64,000 nt of DNA from Platycnemis pennipes (taxonomy: Eukaryota; Arthropoda; Insecta; Odonata; Platycnemididae), in contig OW121855.1 of the NCBI GenBank assembly GCA_933228895.1, positions 70,518,698 through 70,582,697 of the forward strand, in the 5' to 3' direction. The position numbers and the translations under genes are program-made. The notes beneath the pieces are model-generated. The model saw nothing but the letters and a program-made list of their open reading frames with translations, was not told the DNA's origin and ran no database searches. Shown piece after piece: positions 10,856 through 22,200 of the stretch; position 1 is the stretch's first letter, and every line of letters begins with the position of its first letter.

Positions 10856-11200
10856 CGGGTTTCAACCCTAGTAAGATTTTGGGTTGCTGACGTTTCAATG
10901 GAACTCTCCTCCATCGTCCTGAGGACAATAAATCTTCCAAGGAATTCTGCCTGCGCATATATAGAAGTCTAATCCGGGGGGCACTGTTTTCTCCCTTTTC
11001 CGTTCTTCCAGCGTGATTTTGAGGGCCTCTTCAAGGAGACGATGCCAATACCCGTTTGCTTTGAAGAAGTCGAGCCTCATCAAAGGAGATTATGTGATCT
11101 TCCGATAGGCTATGTTCAGCCAAGGCAGATTTTTCCGGGTGGAACCTAATACACCTCTTGTTCTCTTTTATTCGGGTCTCTTTTATTCGGGTCTCTATCG
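10855..11200 (-). mobile_element. Penelope-like element 3' end, minus strand
   Basis: Read on the minus strand, this encodes the tail of a Penelope-type polyprotein: FHPEKSALAEHSLSEDH, then FDEARLLQSK, and in a neighbouring frame ANGYWHRLLEEALKITLE followed by GLDFYICAGRIPW. KSA-AEH and the following REAIEI-like helix are typical of the GIY-YIG endonuclease end of these retroelements. After the stop come the 3' UTR words gacgatggaggagagttcc, cattgaaacgtcagcaaccc and gttgaaacccgagagtca, also characteristic. The reading frame is broken, so this is a fossil. Confidence 0.65.
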
Positions 11201-11475
11201 TGCGCCCTGGGTATTGGGATCGTCTCCTTAAAGAGGCCATCGAAATCAGGCTGGAAGATAACACCTGGAAACCGTTAATTCGAAATATAACGGAAAAAAG
11301 GAGACATCAATGCCGGATTAGACGGCTATATAAGCGCAGGCTGAATGCCCTGCAAGCTTTAATGCTCTGAAGACAATGGAGGAGTGTTCCATCGAAACGA
11401 CAGCAACCCCAAATCTTATTCGGCTTGAAACCAGAGTCATTTATTAATATAATTCGCCGAGAGAGAACGAAATCC
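11200..11475 (+). mobile_element. Penelope-like element 3' end, plus strand
   Basis: This is the inverted partner of the minus-strand fragment. It encodes GYWDRLLKEAIEIRLE and TWKPLIRNI. After the stop comes the same UTR signature (gaagacaatggaggagtgtt, catcgaaacgacagcaacc, ttgaaaccagagtcattt). The two copies diverge back to back from about 11165-11205, with their tails pointing outwards. Penelope-like elements are known to occur as partial tandem or inverted copies, and this arrangement fits that. Confidence 0.6.
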
Positions 11476-11944
11476 TATCCTGTGTTCAATCGATCTATTT
11501 TAAATATATCAATTAAAGACTTTTTTTTCCAAAAGCTACAATTAAAGACTGTAACTGCCTCAAAGACAAACCGTAATTTTCGTAAAATGGTTTATGTTTT
11601 TAAGCCAGTATCGGGTAGGTACAACTTTATTGGAATTTTTATTTGACAAATTATAGCATTCATTAAGTTTCACAGCCACTTGGTAAATAATCAATAATAT
11701 TATACTAATACTGAATGGCTTTGAATGGGAGAATGAAAGCAAGGAGGATCAGCGCTTGTTACATGTGACCCTGTACCAGTGAAGCCACCTCAATGGCCAG
11801 CTTTATCCTCCACTGAGTAGCTTGGAAATAATCTGTATAATTGACACTCATGGTAAAATGCACTTATCTGTGCATGCTAATTTTCACATAGAGAAATCGA
11901 GGCTTTAGATAAAACATACACAGTTGAAGACAAGTAGCCACCCA
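11476..11944. other. Intergenic DNA downstream of the MGA-like gene
   Basis: No gene or element is recognised between the Penelope-like fragment and the predicted cleavage region of the large minus-strand gene. Confidence 0.4.
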
Positions 11945-12557
11945 GTACAGAAAATAACATGTTTATTGAAATTACACTTTACATTTTCATTAAAAATGTG
12001 TTAGTATTCACATAAGTACAAAAGTGATGACAGTGGAATTGTTAACCCAATTATGAACATTTACAATTACAAGATCATAACGTCTCCCAAAAATGGGAAA
12101 TAATTGTTTTGATTCCTTAATCATCAACTTATATTTTAATAATACTTTTCAGGCTAACAGAAAATACAAATAAGACAATGGCCTAGATAATAGCATGCTA
12201 AAAATCTTAGCTTCATTATTTTTCATTTCAAGCCATCCCACTTTAACAAACTGTTAATATTGATTTAGAGGGTAACTGAATTGACATATGTACATATAAA
12301 TGACAAAAATTAACAACCTCGTAAATCAGTCTACTCCCTGAAAAAACTGTCTGAATTCAATACGAAAACGCTGCATAAAAATCTGTCTCCAAAATTAAAA
12401 AAAAAAACTGTTTCACTGAAACATTATGTGAGCTACCTTGTCACACTGAACATTTTCAGGAGCGATCATAAAGGAACATTTTTTTGGTAACTCATGCTGA
12501 CTTCATGCCTCAACAGGCAACATGGTTGTTGGCATGACAGCAGCTGCACAGTCTCTG
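11945..12557 (-). other. Predicted 3' UTR of the MGA-like gene
   Basis: An AT-rich stretch follows the stop codon at 12558-12560. On the minus strand the first convincing AATAAA is at 11967-11962, giving a 3' UTR of roughly 600 bases. The extent is inferred from the signal alone. Confidence 0.5.
11962..11967 (-). terminator. Polyadenylation signal AATAAA of the MGA-like gene
   Basis: Canonical hexamer on the minus strand, about 590 bases past the stop codon. Cleavage is expected near 11945. Confidence 0.5.
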
Positions 12558-13255
12558 CTAACTCTGCCTTTTTCTGGTGGCTACACTGGTGGCTGGGGAA
12601 CGAGAAACTGATTTTGCGGCCTCGGAATATCTCAGGGAGGCTCTTTGTTTTTGATCACTTTTCTTTCTTAAAAATGGTCTTTTAGGGATTGCATTTCCAG
12701 ATGAAGGATTATTGCCTCCAGTTGTGAGTGAAACTTTATCTATTTTCACCTGAGCGAATGATCTTTTCCAGAGTGATGCATCAACAGTTTTGACTTCGCT
12801 AACACTTTGCTGTTCCCGTTCATCACTGGTCGTTTCATCTTGACCACTAGTTTTTTTCGAAATGCAACTGCTAACTGTAGCACTTTTAGTTTCAGGGTCA
12901 TTATTATCACTTTCATTGCTAATATTTGCATTAACAACTGAAGAAACAAGCCTTCTAATTGTGTCTGGGCTAGCACTATTCACTTTCTCCTTTACTGATT
13001 CCTTTCTGGAGCCACTTTCAACCTCGGCATTAGACAAGCTGCCACTTGGCTGCTTCACCTCAGGTGTAGTCTTGTCAGTAGTTTTGGGAGGAATCACAGG
13101 AGAACTAGTACTTTTGGACGATCTAAGGAAGCGTCCCTTACGTGAAGGCACAGCATCACCGATAACTTTGACCACTGGATCATCCTTAACTTGCACCTCC
13201 TTTGAATCAGAGGAGATGGCATCACCAGTCTTGCTACTCGCAGTATCAGCAGGTA
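12558..13255 (-). CDS. Mga: MGA-like gene, last coding exon
   Basis: The acceptor is ttattttttcag|TA, completing a Val codon with exon 5. It encodes 232 residues of low-complexity Ser/Thr/Lys sequence (for example KGRFLRSSKSTSSPVIPPK), ending in a basic tail ARKRQ-like, ATRKRQS. Basic clusters near the end (IPKRPFLRKKSDQK) look like a nuclear localisation signal. No folded domain is evident. Confidence 0.75.
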
Positions 13256-16200
13256 CTGAAAAAAATAAATAAAATCACATCACAACCTTCTTGAGAGAAC
13301 TACAATGTGCAGCAACAGATAATGGTAGTAGCAGTAGTTATTCAGGGGCGACAAGCAATAACTGAGGATGTTTCTGCCATTCAGGATAGGTAGAGATGGG
13401 GTTTCTCAGAGAGTGGAGAGAAAACTGGCATTGACAGTAGCCTACTTGTAATTATTGTGCGCCGGAATTTGGAGATTGAGAGAGAGAGATCAAAATAAGC
13501 ACAAAATGTTATTCCTTTCCCATACTCCTGCCCTCATTGGGATTTTCACCTTCTACGGATCTTGAATATCCGGGAGACAAATACCTATTTGCGTCCCAAG
13601 AGACGGAAAGTTTCACCTTCGTTCGGCCCTATATATACAGAAGTGCAGCCAGCACTCGAGAGTGCGGCACAGGAGATACACAGCCTTGTGTATAATAATA
13701 TGTATGCCAATGAGCAATACATTCAAATATGAGCTGCTGAGTATATTCAGCAGCTCTTTATTTCTTAAAAAGAATTTTCCGTATTTAGAAATGCAAGAGG
13801 AATTAGAGTCTGAAATCTAATTCCAGTGATAATTGTAACAGTAATAAAATAAAAGAGTTGTCACCATGTCATTTCTCTCAATAATTAGGTGCACTTTTAT
13901 AACACTTTTGATTAATGAGTTGACATCATGAAAAGGAAAGCACTTATCAAATGTTTTTAGAAAAATAAGTAAGGTATCAGCAAATAATACTATCAGTATT
14001 GGCCACTGGTATTGAGGTATTGGTTTGGTGTTGGAAAAAGTGGTATCGGTACAAGTCTATATTAAATCATGACTCGATTATCTCGAATTTCGACTACCTC
14101 GAATACTAGACTTGCAATTGATTTGCTAAATGTTATTCTGCAAATTAATTTGTTGCCTGTTGAAGTAAAAATCTACAAGTTGATTAAATTTTTAAAAATT
14201 AATTCTGGATTTAAATTGATAAATATATAATACAATATTTTACTACCAATTATGGACTGTTGGATACATTAACTTTCAGAAGCGTTAATAAGTGAGCAGA
14301 AAGTGCTAAAACACCATGTTCTGTCCAGTTTTGAATTCATATGATGTAGTTTGTCAATATGCCAAGTATAGTGTAATTAGTATAATTCTTCGAGATCTCG
14401 AATTCTTTTAGCACCTTATTTGAGATTTTGAATATCTAACACTTTCTAGTATTAGAGGTATTCCAGTATTCGCCAGTAGTATTTGCACATCTCTAGTACA
14501 GAGGCTGAAGCCTGAGCTAGGGAGATGGGTGAGGATGTGGTAGACGAAAGAGGGGAGGTAAGGGAGCTTTGTCTTGCCTGAAGCTGAATTGGGGGAATGT
14601 GTTTTTGAGACGCTGTAAGGCTCCAAACAGAGGGAGTGACTGGGAAATGCTAGGGGTGGAGAGGTGTAAGTTAAGGGCGGACAGGGTGTCGAAGATGAAG
14701 AGAAATGGGCAGGTGGTAGGGGTGAGTAAACAAGGTTTTGGAAGGAAAGATCTCTCCGGAGGGGCTAAGGGGAGGGGGACTAGAAGGTTGGAGGAAAGTT
14801 CTCGGTGAGAGTTTTGCTCTGCCTTTTCGCTATATAACTTCCAGCCAGCACCCACCCTCCCTGCATCTGAAAGAGGTTTTCTTCATCAGGCAATGTCATT
14901 GTCACCAACAGAAGAACCAGGCTCTCACCTGAAAATGCTGAAACACTAGTGTTTTTACTACAAAATTTAAAAAGCTTGGGTGTTGAATGAACCTTTAGAA
15001 GACAGGAATGCTGTTGTTTTCTAAGTGTTAATACTCACAATTTTTATTTCCAAATACATTTTACACTTAGGACTTCTGGTAACACTTTGTATGGTAGGTT
15101 ACTTTCATCCTCTTGTGTTTTAGGTGTAAAAATATTAGGTTTAAGTGTTTTTACTTCTGACAAATTTACTAATAATTTATATATTGTGTAATTAATATTA
15201 AATAACTAGGCATAAGTCATGAGTCTTACAAGATAAATATTAATGGATAATGATAATTGTTACTAGCTTTCACCAGTTATCATTGTATTCTTTTACGACT
15301 GATATTTTGGTTTCTCTAATCTTTTTGTGACTAAAGAGTTGAATATTTATGCAAACAAAATATTTCCTGTGTATATTTGTTTTTTATTTTAAAAATTTCT
15401 AATATGAGCCATTCAGCCTATCTCAAATTGAGTGAACTGGAGTAACAGTTTTGGGATGTATTTACTGGTACAGGAAATACAGTAAGATGCTTGTTTTGTC
15501 CCTTAATTCATTTTCCAAGTTACTATTGTATTTATTTGTGTTATTATTAGTCAACTCTTTTTAGATATTTGAATTCATGTTTTGAGTTAAAACAGTTAAA
15601 CTTTAGTCCACCATGTAGGCCTAGATTGTTTCTTTTCCTTTTATTGGCCTTCATAAACATATTTTTTTACATTTCTGTATAAGCTTCTGGAAAAAAATTG
15701 GGGTTTAATTATAGGATGCGACCCGAGCTGACCTGGGGGTCAAAAAAAAAAATACCTGACCAGACCCGTCCACCCCTATCCTTGACCATGCAAAAAGTTG
15801 TACAAATTCATTGACACTAAGACAAATAGATCTAAGGGAACTGTGCAATTCTAATTGGACTAATGTATTAAACTAACATATGTGAGTTAGGTTTTAACCA
15901 CCTGGGGATATCTGGTTTGATGTACAACCATCCACAATAAAATCTTACCACTTCGGAGTTCGATTTTTTATTAGTCCCAAGTGGAAGGAGATTTGACAAA
16001 ATTGTCCCTTGGCTCTTGCACGACCTGCAAGATTGAGGCATGCTCTCATAAGAAAGCTCCCTTCTACCCTTGCCATAGTTTGGGGGGGCCCTTCCTCAAT
16101 GACCTGGACAGGGACTTTTGCATTGGAGGGGGAGGGCTTCAAAGCCTGGCCTTGGCAATTAGTCAGCTCCAAGAAGTGTGGCCTCCCAAAAAAACTGCTT

Positions 16201-19200
16201 TCTTTTCAATTGCTCTTTGGAGGGAGACTCACAAAGATGTGTCGCTAACATTTCCGTAACTACGGCTCTTGAGAGAGTTACAACCTGAATCTAACTGCAG
16301 TTTGAAGCTAAAGTTACCATGAACACCATGGACATTTTCTAGTCTATGACAGTAGTTTATCAGTATTATCCTATTAGAATAAAAACGTTCCAAAAAACTC
16401 TGTTTCTGCCTTAGTTTCATGGTAGGAAATAATTTAATCATAAAATATTAGTGACCTAGATGATTATTGATATCAGCATTACTGCATCCGTTAATGACTG
16501 TTAAATGTTGAATTTTACTTGATTTCACGACTCCTTTCTTGAAAATTATAGAAGATCTGTAGATGTGAATATAAGCTCTAAAAAGGCATTACGATAATAA
16601 ATGGCAAAAATATTTGTGCTACAACTTGTATATGAAGATTTCAATAAGAACAGAGGAGACTTATTGAACATTTTTGTAAAATATAAGTCTAAAGGCTCAA
16701 GCTCAAGTGGGTAATAAATGAGGAAAAATGAATGCCGAAACAAATAGAATTTCCCAGGAATTCTATACAATCCTCCCACTCTAATGTACTCATATAGTAA
16801 TTTCTTTCAATGATTACTCATCGGCAATTCATACTGTAACTATACGGCATTTTTCATGTTAAAAAACTCATTTAGTAAATAAAAGTAAAATGTAGATTAT
16901 TAGAAATATGTTCAACCTCTCAAACACTTGTAGATGCATTGATAAAAAATTTAGATATGTTTCCCTATGTGAAGGTCTCGGTTCGAGACCTGGCAGTCCC
17001 TATTTGAGTAGTGTATGGAGGGCATTTCAAGTTTAGATCTCTGGCCATCCAAGGAGAGGTTAAACTGCGGATTCCTTATTGTTATTTTGGAGAGTAGACT
17101 GATACCGACACTGCTTTCTCCTCCCTTCCTCCCCTCCATGGCAATTCCTTCACTATCATATATATACTGATTCAAAACCCGGCTCATGCATGGTTTAAAT
17201 CCCTGGTCAGTCAAACTATTTTTTCCGTTCACATCTATTGTATAATAAGGAAGTAGGATGTAGAGATCTGATAGGCAAAGCAGAAAAAAAGGAGTCAGTC
17301 GACATATGCATGAAGGATGATATAGAGGGTTTGGTTTGGGAATGATTGGAAAAAATGAAGGCACAGAAAAGAACAACAGCAGCAGAAAAACAGGATAAGT
17401 AAACAAAAAAGAAATCAGAAACCATAGGTAATGACAGAAATGATGGGAGATAATTGTGGAGAGAAGGAAATGGACAAGTGGAAATACGCAGGCTGGCACA
17501 AAACTATATGTTGAAATGAAAGATGAACTTAGGAAAGAAACAAAGAGAGCAGAGGAAAATTCGTTTAGGTGAAAATTTGAAGAAATGAAGAACCTGCGGA
17601 GAGAAGGAGAAATAATCGCCCTATACTCAAAGGTTAGAATGGTTTGAGACTTTAAGATTTCCAAAAAGGTATTGATAATCAAGGATAGAGCAGGTAATTT
17701 AGCAATGGGACCAGAAGATATATGTAGGTGGAAAGAATATGTGGAATTACTGAACGATGATAGTGCAAAGAAGCTTAGGAGATTCGATTTTACCAAGTAC
17801 TCCCATGAGAGAATGCAGCAGTACATAAAGTCAAACCTTGGGTTGACCAAGGTTATTGGATGACATGACTGAAGGGGAATGGGTCTTACTTTTTCGTTAT
17901 ATCCTTGGAAAAATATGCTGCGTACAATTTTAGACTTAATCATTTGCTCTCCTGCTCATGGACTCTGCTGTTCTCCTCGCTTGACTATGTACACACCCTG
18001 ATCTCAACCTTAGCACTTTCTGGACTGATTCTCTCCTGACAGACCCACCTTGGCACCTCTTGATAAGCATTGCTCTCCTGGGCTTGATCTGGCACCAATT
18101 GGACTACAATTTTGAATTTCATTCTTGACGTGATTGCAGAAAAAGCTAGGAGTTAATGACTTTCAATGCTGCAGCTTACTCCGAGAAGGCGACATGGTAT
18201 AGCGGGGTTGAAATCACAGGTTGGTTGAGCAGGGATTTAATGATAAGTCTATTATGGAGTTCGGCATAGTACGACGTGGGAATATGCACTTACAGGAAAA
18301 GGGTGAAAATAAACCTAGAGCTTTTGAGACTTAGGTGTGGAGGAGGATGGAGAAGGTGAGGTGGATAAAAAGGAAGACACGTGAAAGTGCAGGGCTCGAT
18401 GGGACAGTTATGAAAGTTGATTGAGGAAATCAGTAGAAGGCAGTGGGAGCAGGGATGAAATGGTTTTTAAGAATGAGGGTGTTTTAAAGGACGCCATGGA
18501 CAGAAGAATGTTCAGTAGGTGAGGATTAGGGAGAAAAAAATAGGTAATTTGGATAGAATAAGGAAGGTACGAAGTTTCAAATCCAAGAAATGACACGCAT
18601 AGGACTTGTTGATGGAGTGAATTGTCCAACAAAACCTTCTTTACTAATATAATAATATCTTGATTATCAGACCAAACCTAGCAAATTATGCTGGGGTTGT
18701 TAATATGTCAATCAAATGTCATCTGTAAACAAATTGGTTTCGAGTTCACTTAAAATGTTTAGCATAAATTTTAACCTCTGTTCTGATAGTACTTCCCATT
18801 CTAAAATTTACCGTATTTACGCGTGTAAGCCGCGCACCTTTTTTCCCGAAACGCCGGAGAAAAAATGGGGGTGCGCAGCTTACACGCATCCTCCAGATTT
18901 TGGGTAAGCCGCGCACCATTTTTCCTCAGATTCCTGTTGTTTTTTCTCCTAAGTTTCACATTCTGTCTAGTAGTATGGTTAGTAGTCTAATAGTAGAGGT
19001 ATACTAGTCTTCGCAGCATGGTCTAGTAGTAAATCGTACATTGTAAAGTATTCTGAAATTTCGAAGTATGTAATTAATAATAAAAATCCGCGTTTAACAA
19101 AGTCTGAGCGTACAACGGTACTGGAAGAAACGCAAGATCAGAAACACCATCGAAGTATTTAAAATTCAAAATCAAAAAAATTTCATTTCAAAATCATAAG

Positions 19201-22200
19201 CGGAGTTTGTTTCGGTATCACGTATCTGTAGCAACATTTTTACGTAATAGATAGCTCCTTTTGCGTACACATGAAAGCTACATTGCAAAGACACGACAAA
19301 AAATTTGTTACGTGGTGGCAATAGTCGTATGCTCAGAGATTATGCCTTCTTCCGTGCTATCCGCTCCAAGCGTGAGAGTAGTAAACGCGTTCTAATCGAT
19401 CATTTAGCATTTTAAAATAATTTGCTATTCACCCTAAAATAAATTCTGATGTGAAATTTCGATAGTTTCTTGTGAGTACAAAACTACATACCTATTATAA
19501 GCGATGCCGGGAAAAAATAGGAAATCGAGCTCCATGAAGGAAATATGGTGTATCTGAATCTAGCAGTGACGAAAACTAAGAATGAGAACTGTTATGATAT
19601 GAATATTCATTAGTGATTTATGATTATATTTCCGGGAATGTGTTTTTATTTAGTTTTATAAGAATTATTATTGTTATTACATTGAGCTTAGCCTTTTTTG
19701 TGTGTTCCCATAACTTTCCGGTGTTGTTAAATCGTCCCAGTCCACAGCTACTACGCAGAGAGCAGACGAGATAACCGCTATCAGGTACGGATGGCGTTTG
19801 GCTTTTATTTGTTGATATGCCAACGGATTTCCGTAATAATAGAGTAATCACGGGCTGAAATTGTATATATATTTGCAATTATTTCAGTTGGATGTTATTT
19901 TGAACTGATGCCATTTTTATAGCTGGATGATGTGATTGTATGTAACAGTAATTACTGTGAGATGCTACGAGAAAAAGATGCGCAGTAAAAGAGGCCGTGC
20001 GTGCATTGATGCACGACGCGATTACGATCGTGATGATAATAACACGTAATTCAATCAATTAATTTGAAAGACGTACACGTAATTTAGGCACAGTATTTCT
20101 ATTAAAGAACGTGCATTAATGTTATGACAAAATGATGCAGATTCAAGGGAAAAAAATTTTTTTTCGATAGAAATAATTTTTTCCTCACGAGCCTGCCCGA
20201 AAATAGGGGTGCGCGGGATACACGAGGGCACGGCTTACACGAGTAAATATGGTACTGGCGATCAATAAATGTAGGCGCTTCAATGTAATAAAATCACACA
20301 ATATAAAATGCCAAATAGATTGGTCACAGGTGTGTTGAAAGGAAACTCGGAAAATGCCTTTGCAAGAACCTTTACCCACGAAGGACGAATAATTAATTAT
20401 TAAGCGCACATCAATGCAAGGCATCATAAGTAATTTCCTGGGAGGCATAAAGAGTGTAAATGAAACATAGTTTACAATAAATGTACACCAGCTATCTACT
20501 GGATAAACTCAAATGAAGGTCAAGCGTAACATTTGTTGAAAGTTAATTTAACGTAACAAACAATTTTGTTTATATAGTTTTGTTGTGTTGTTTATGTGTA
20601 GTCAAGTGAGACGAATGTAATAAAACGAAGTGTTGAGTGTGTATAGACTGTGAAAGTATAGTTTAATTACGAATTATTTAATTGTAACAACGACAGGTTA
20701 TGGGCCCAGGGCGCTCAGTGAAAAGTAAAAAATAATTGAGAAGAGAAAAAATTTGTCAGAAAGTGCGGAAACGAAAGACTAGATGGCCGGCGAAAAATAT
20801 AAAGGAAAGATCAAGATGGCGGACGGAGAGACGACGAAATATGGAATTGAAAAGCTAAATACTACAAATTATTATTCTTGGTCCAAAGTAGCGAAAGCTG
20901 AATTAATAGAAAAGAATTGTTGGAATGCCATTGACCCCGGGTTTGATGAAGAACGAGTTGATGATTTAAATATCGATCAAGCACGACTGAATCGCAAGGC
21001 CCTAGCATTCCTACTAAAACACGTATCTAAGGAATATATTGAAGATATTGGTGATAACGACTTTGCAAAGGACGCTTGGGGCATCCTAAAGGAAATCCAT
21101 ACATCTTTTACATTGACCAAATGCCTGAAGGTCATGAAGCAAATGATGAACGTACTGAAAACGCCGGAGAAAACGATGCATCAATATATGGCTGAGATAC
21201 AAGGTTTGAACAGAGTGGTCCAAAGTGCAGGATACGGATTAGAGCTCAACGACAAGCAGCTGGCAGGCCTATTCCTGGCAGGTCTTCCCGATACCCACAG
21301 AGTCACCATTGCAATTCTGGGTGGCGACAGGGAGCTATCAACAAGAAAAGTTAAAGCTGTATTATTGCAAGAAGACGAGATGGCCTGTAACGAAAAAAAA
21401 GGCGGTACACGGAGCGCTGACGTCAAATTTCAACCAAGGATGGAGAGGACAACGGGAAAGCTATCGCGGTTATCACCCAACCCAAACCAGGCCACCGATG
21501 GAGCAGAAAAATGGAAGCAATGATGATAGAAAGTGTTATAATTGTAATAAGTGGGGACACATTTCAAGAGATTGCCCTCGAAATCGAAAATGTTTAAATT
21601 GCGGAGAGAGTGGTCATTTCGCGAGAGATTGCGCGGAAAATAGAGATAAAGATATTAAGAAAAAGGGGGAAGAAGATTATGAACCTAAATCGGTATTTAG
21701 CGGCATGAAGACGATATCATGTATAAACGCAGTGAATTTGACGACTATGAGAATGAAAGACAATGAGTGGATATTGGACAACGCATCGACTGACTACATT
21801 TGCAAGGACAAATCGGCATTTATTTCATTAAAACCAATAAAAGGCTACGTACATATGGGAAGGGACAGTGTTGAAGTGGAAGGAACGGGAACGGTACGAG
21901 TAGAGTTAGCATCTAAGTGTGGTAACGTAATTTTGGAACTTACGGCTGTTTTATATGTACCAGATTTCAATTATAACCTTATATCTTGCTCAAAGTTGGC
22001 GAAAAAGGGAATTTCATGCGAAACTTTTGCTGATTTCTGTGTGGGAAGGTTCAAGGGAGAAGATATTTTTAAAGCTCCAGAGAGAGAGGGACTTTACATA
22101 CTAGAAGCAATGTCGAACAAGGCCATGGTGTCGACAGGGTGTGTAGAATCGAAAAATGATAGAGATAGTGACAAATATGGAATTTATAATGCAGTAGCGT

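Noticed and set aside
14517..14855. 112-codon minus-strand ORF, Pro/Leu/Ser-rich
   Set aside because: It lies in a purine-rich block with open frames on both strands and has no motif; composition explains the openness.
16951..17943. 330-codon open frame on the minus strand
   Set aside because: It is antisense to a decayed LINE on the plus strand (GNLAMGPEDICRWKEY and related scraps); Phe/Ser/Leu-rich composition is typical of such a shadow.
19624..19878. Related minus-strand ORFs in both pogo-like copies (also 46664-46867)
   Set aside because: The shared sequence is explained by homology of the two elements; the peptide has no transposase motif and the real coding relic is on the plus strand.
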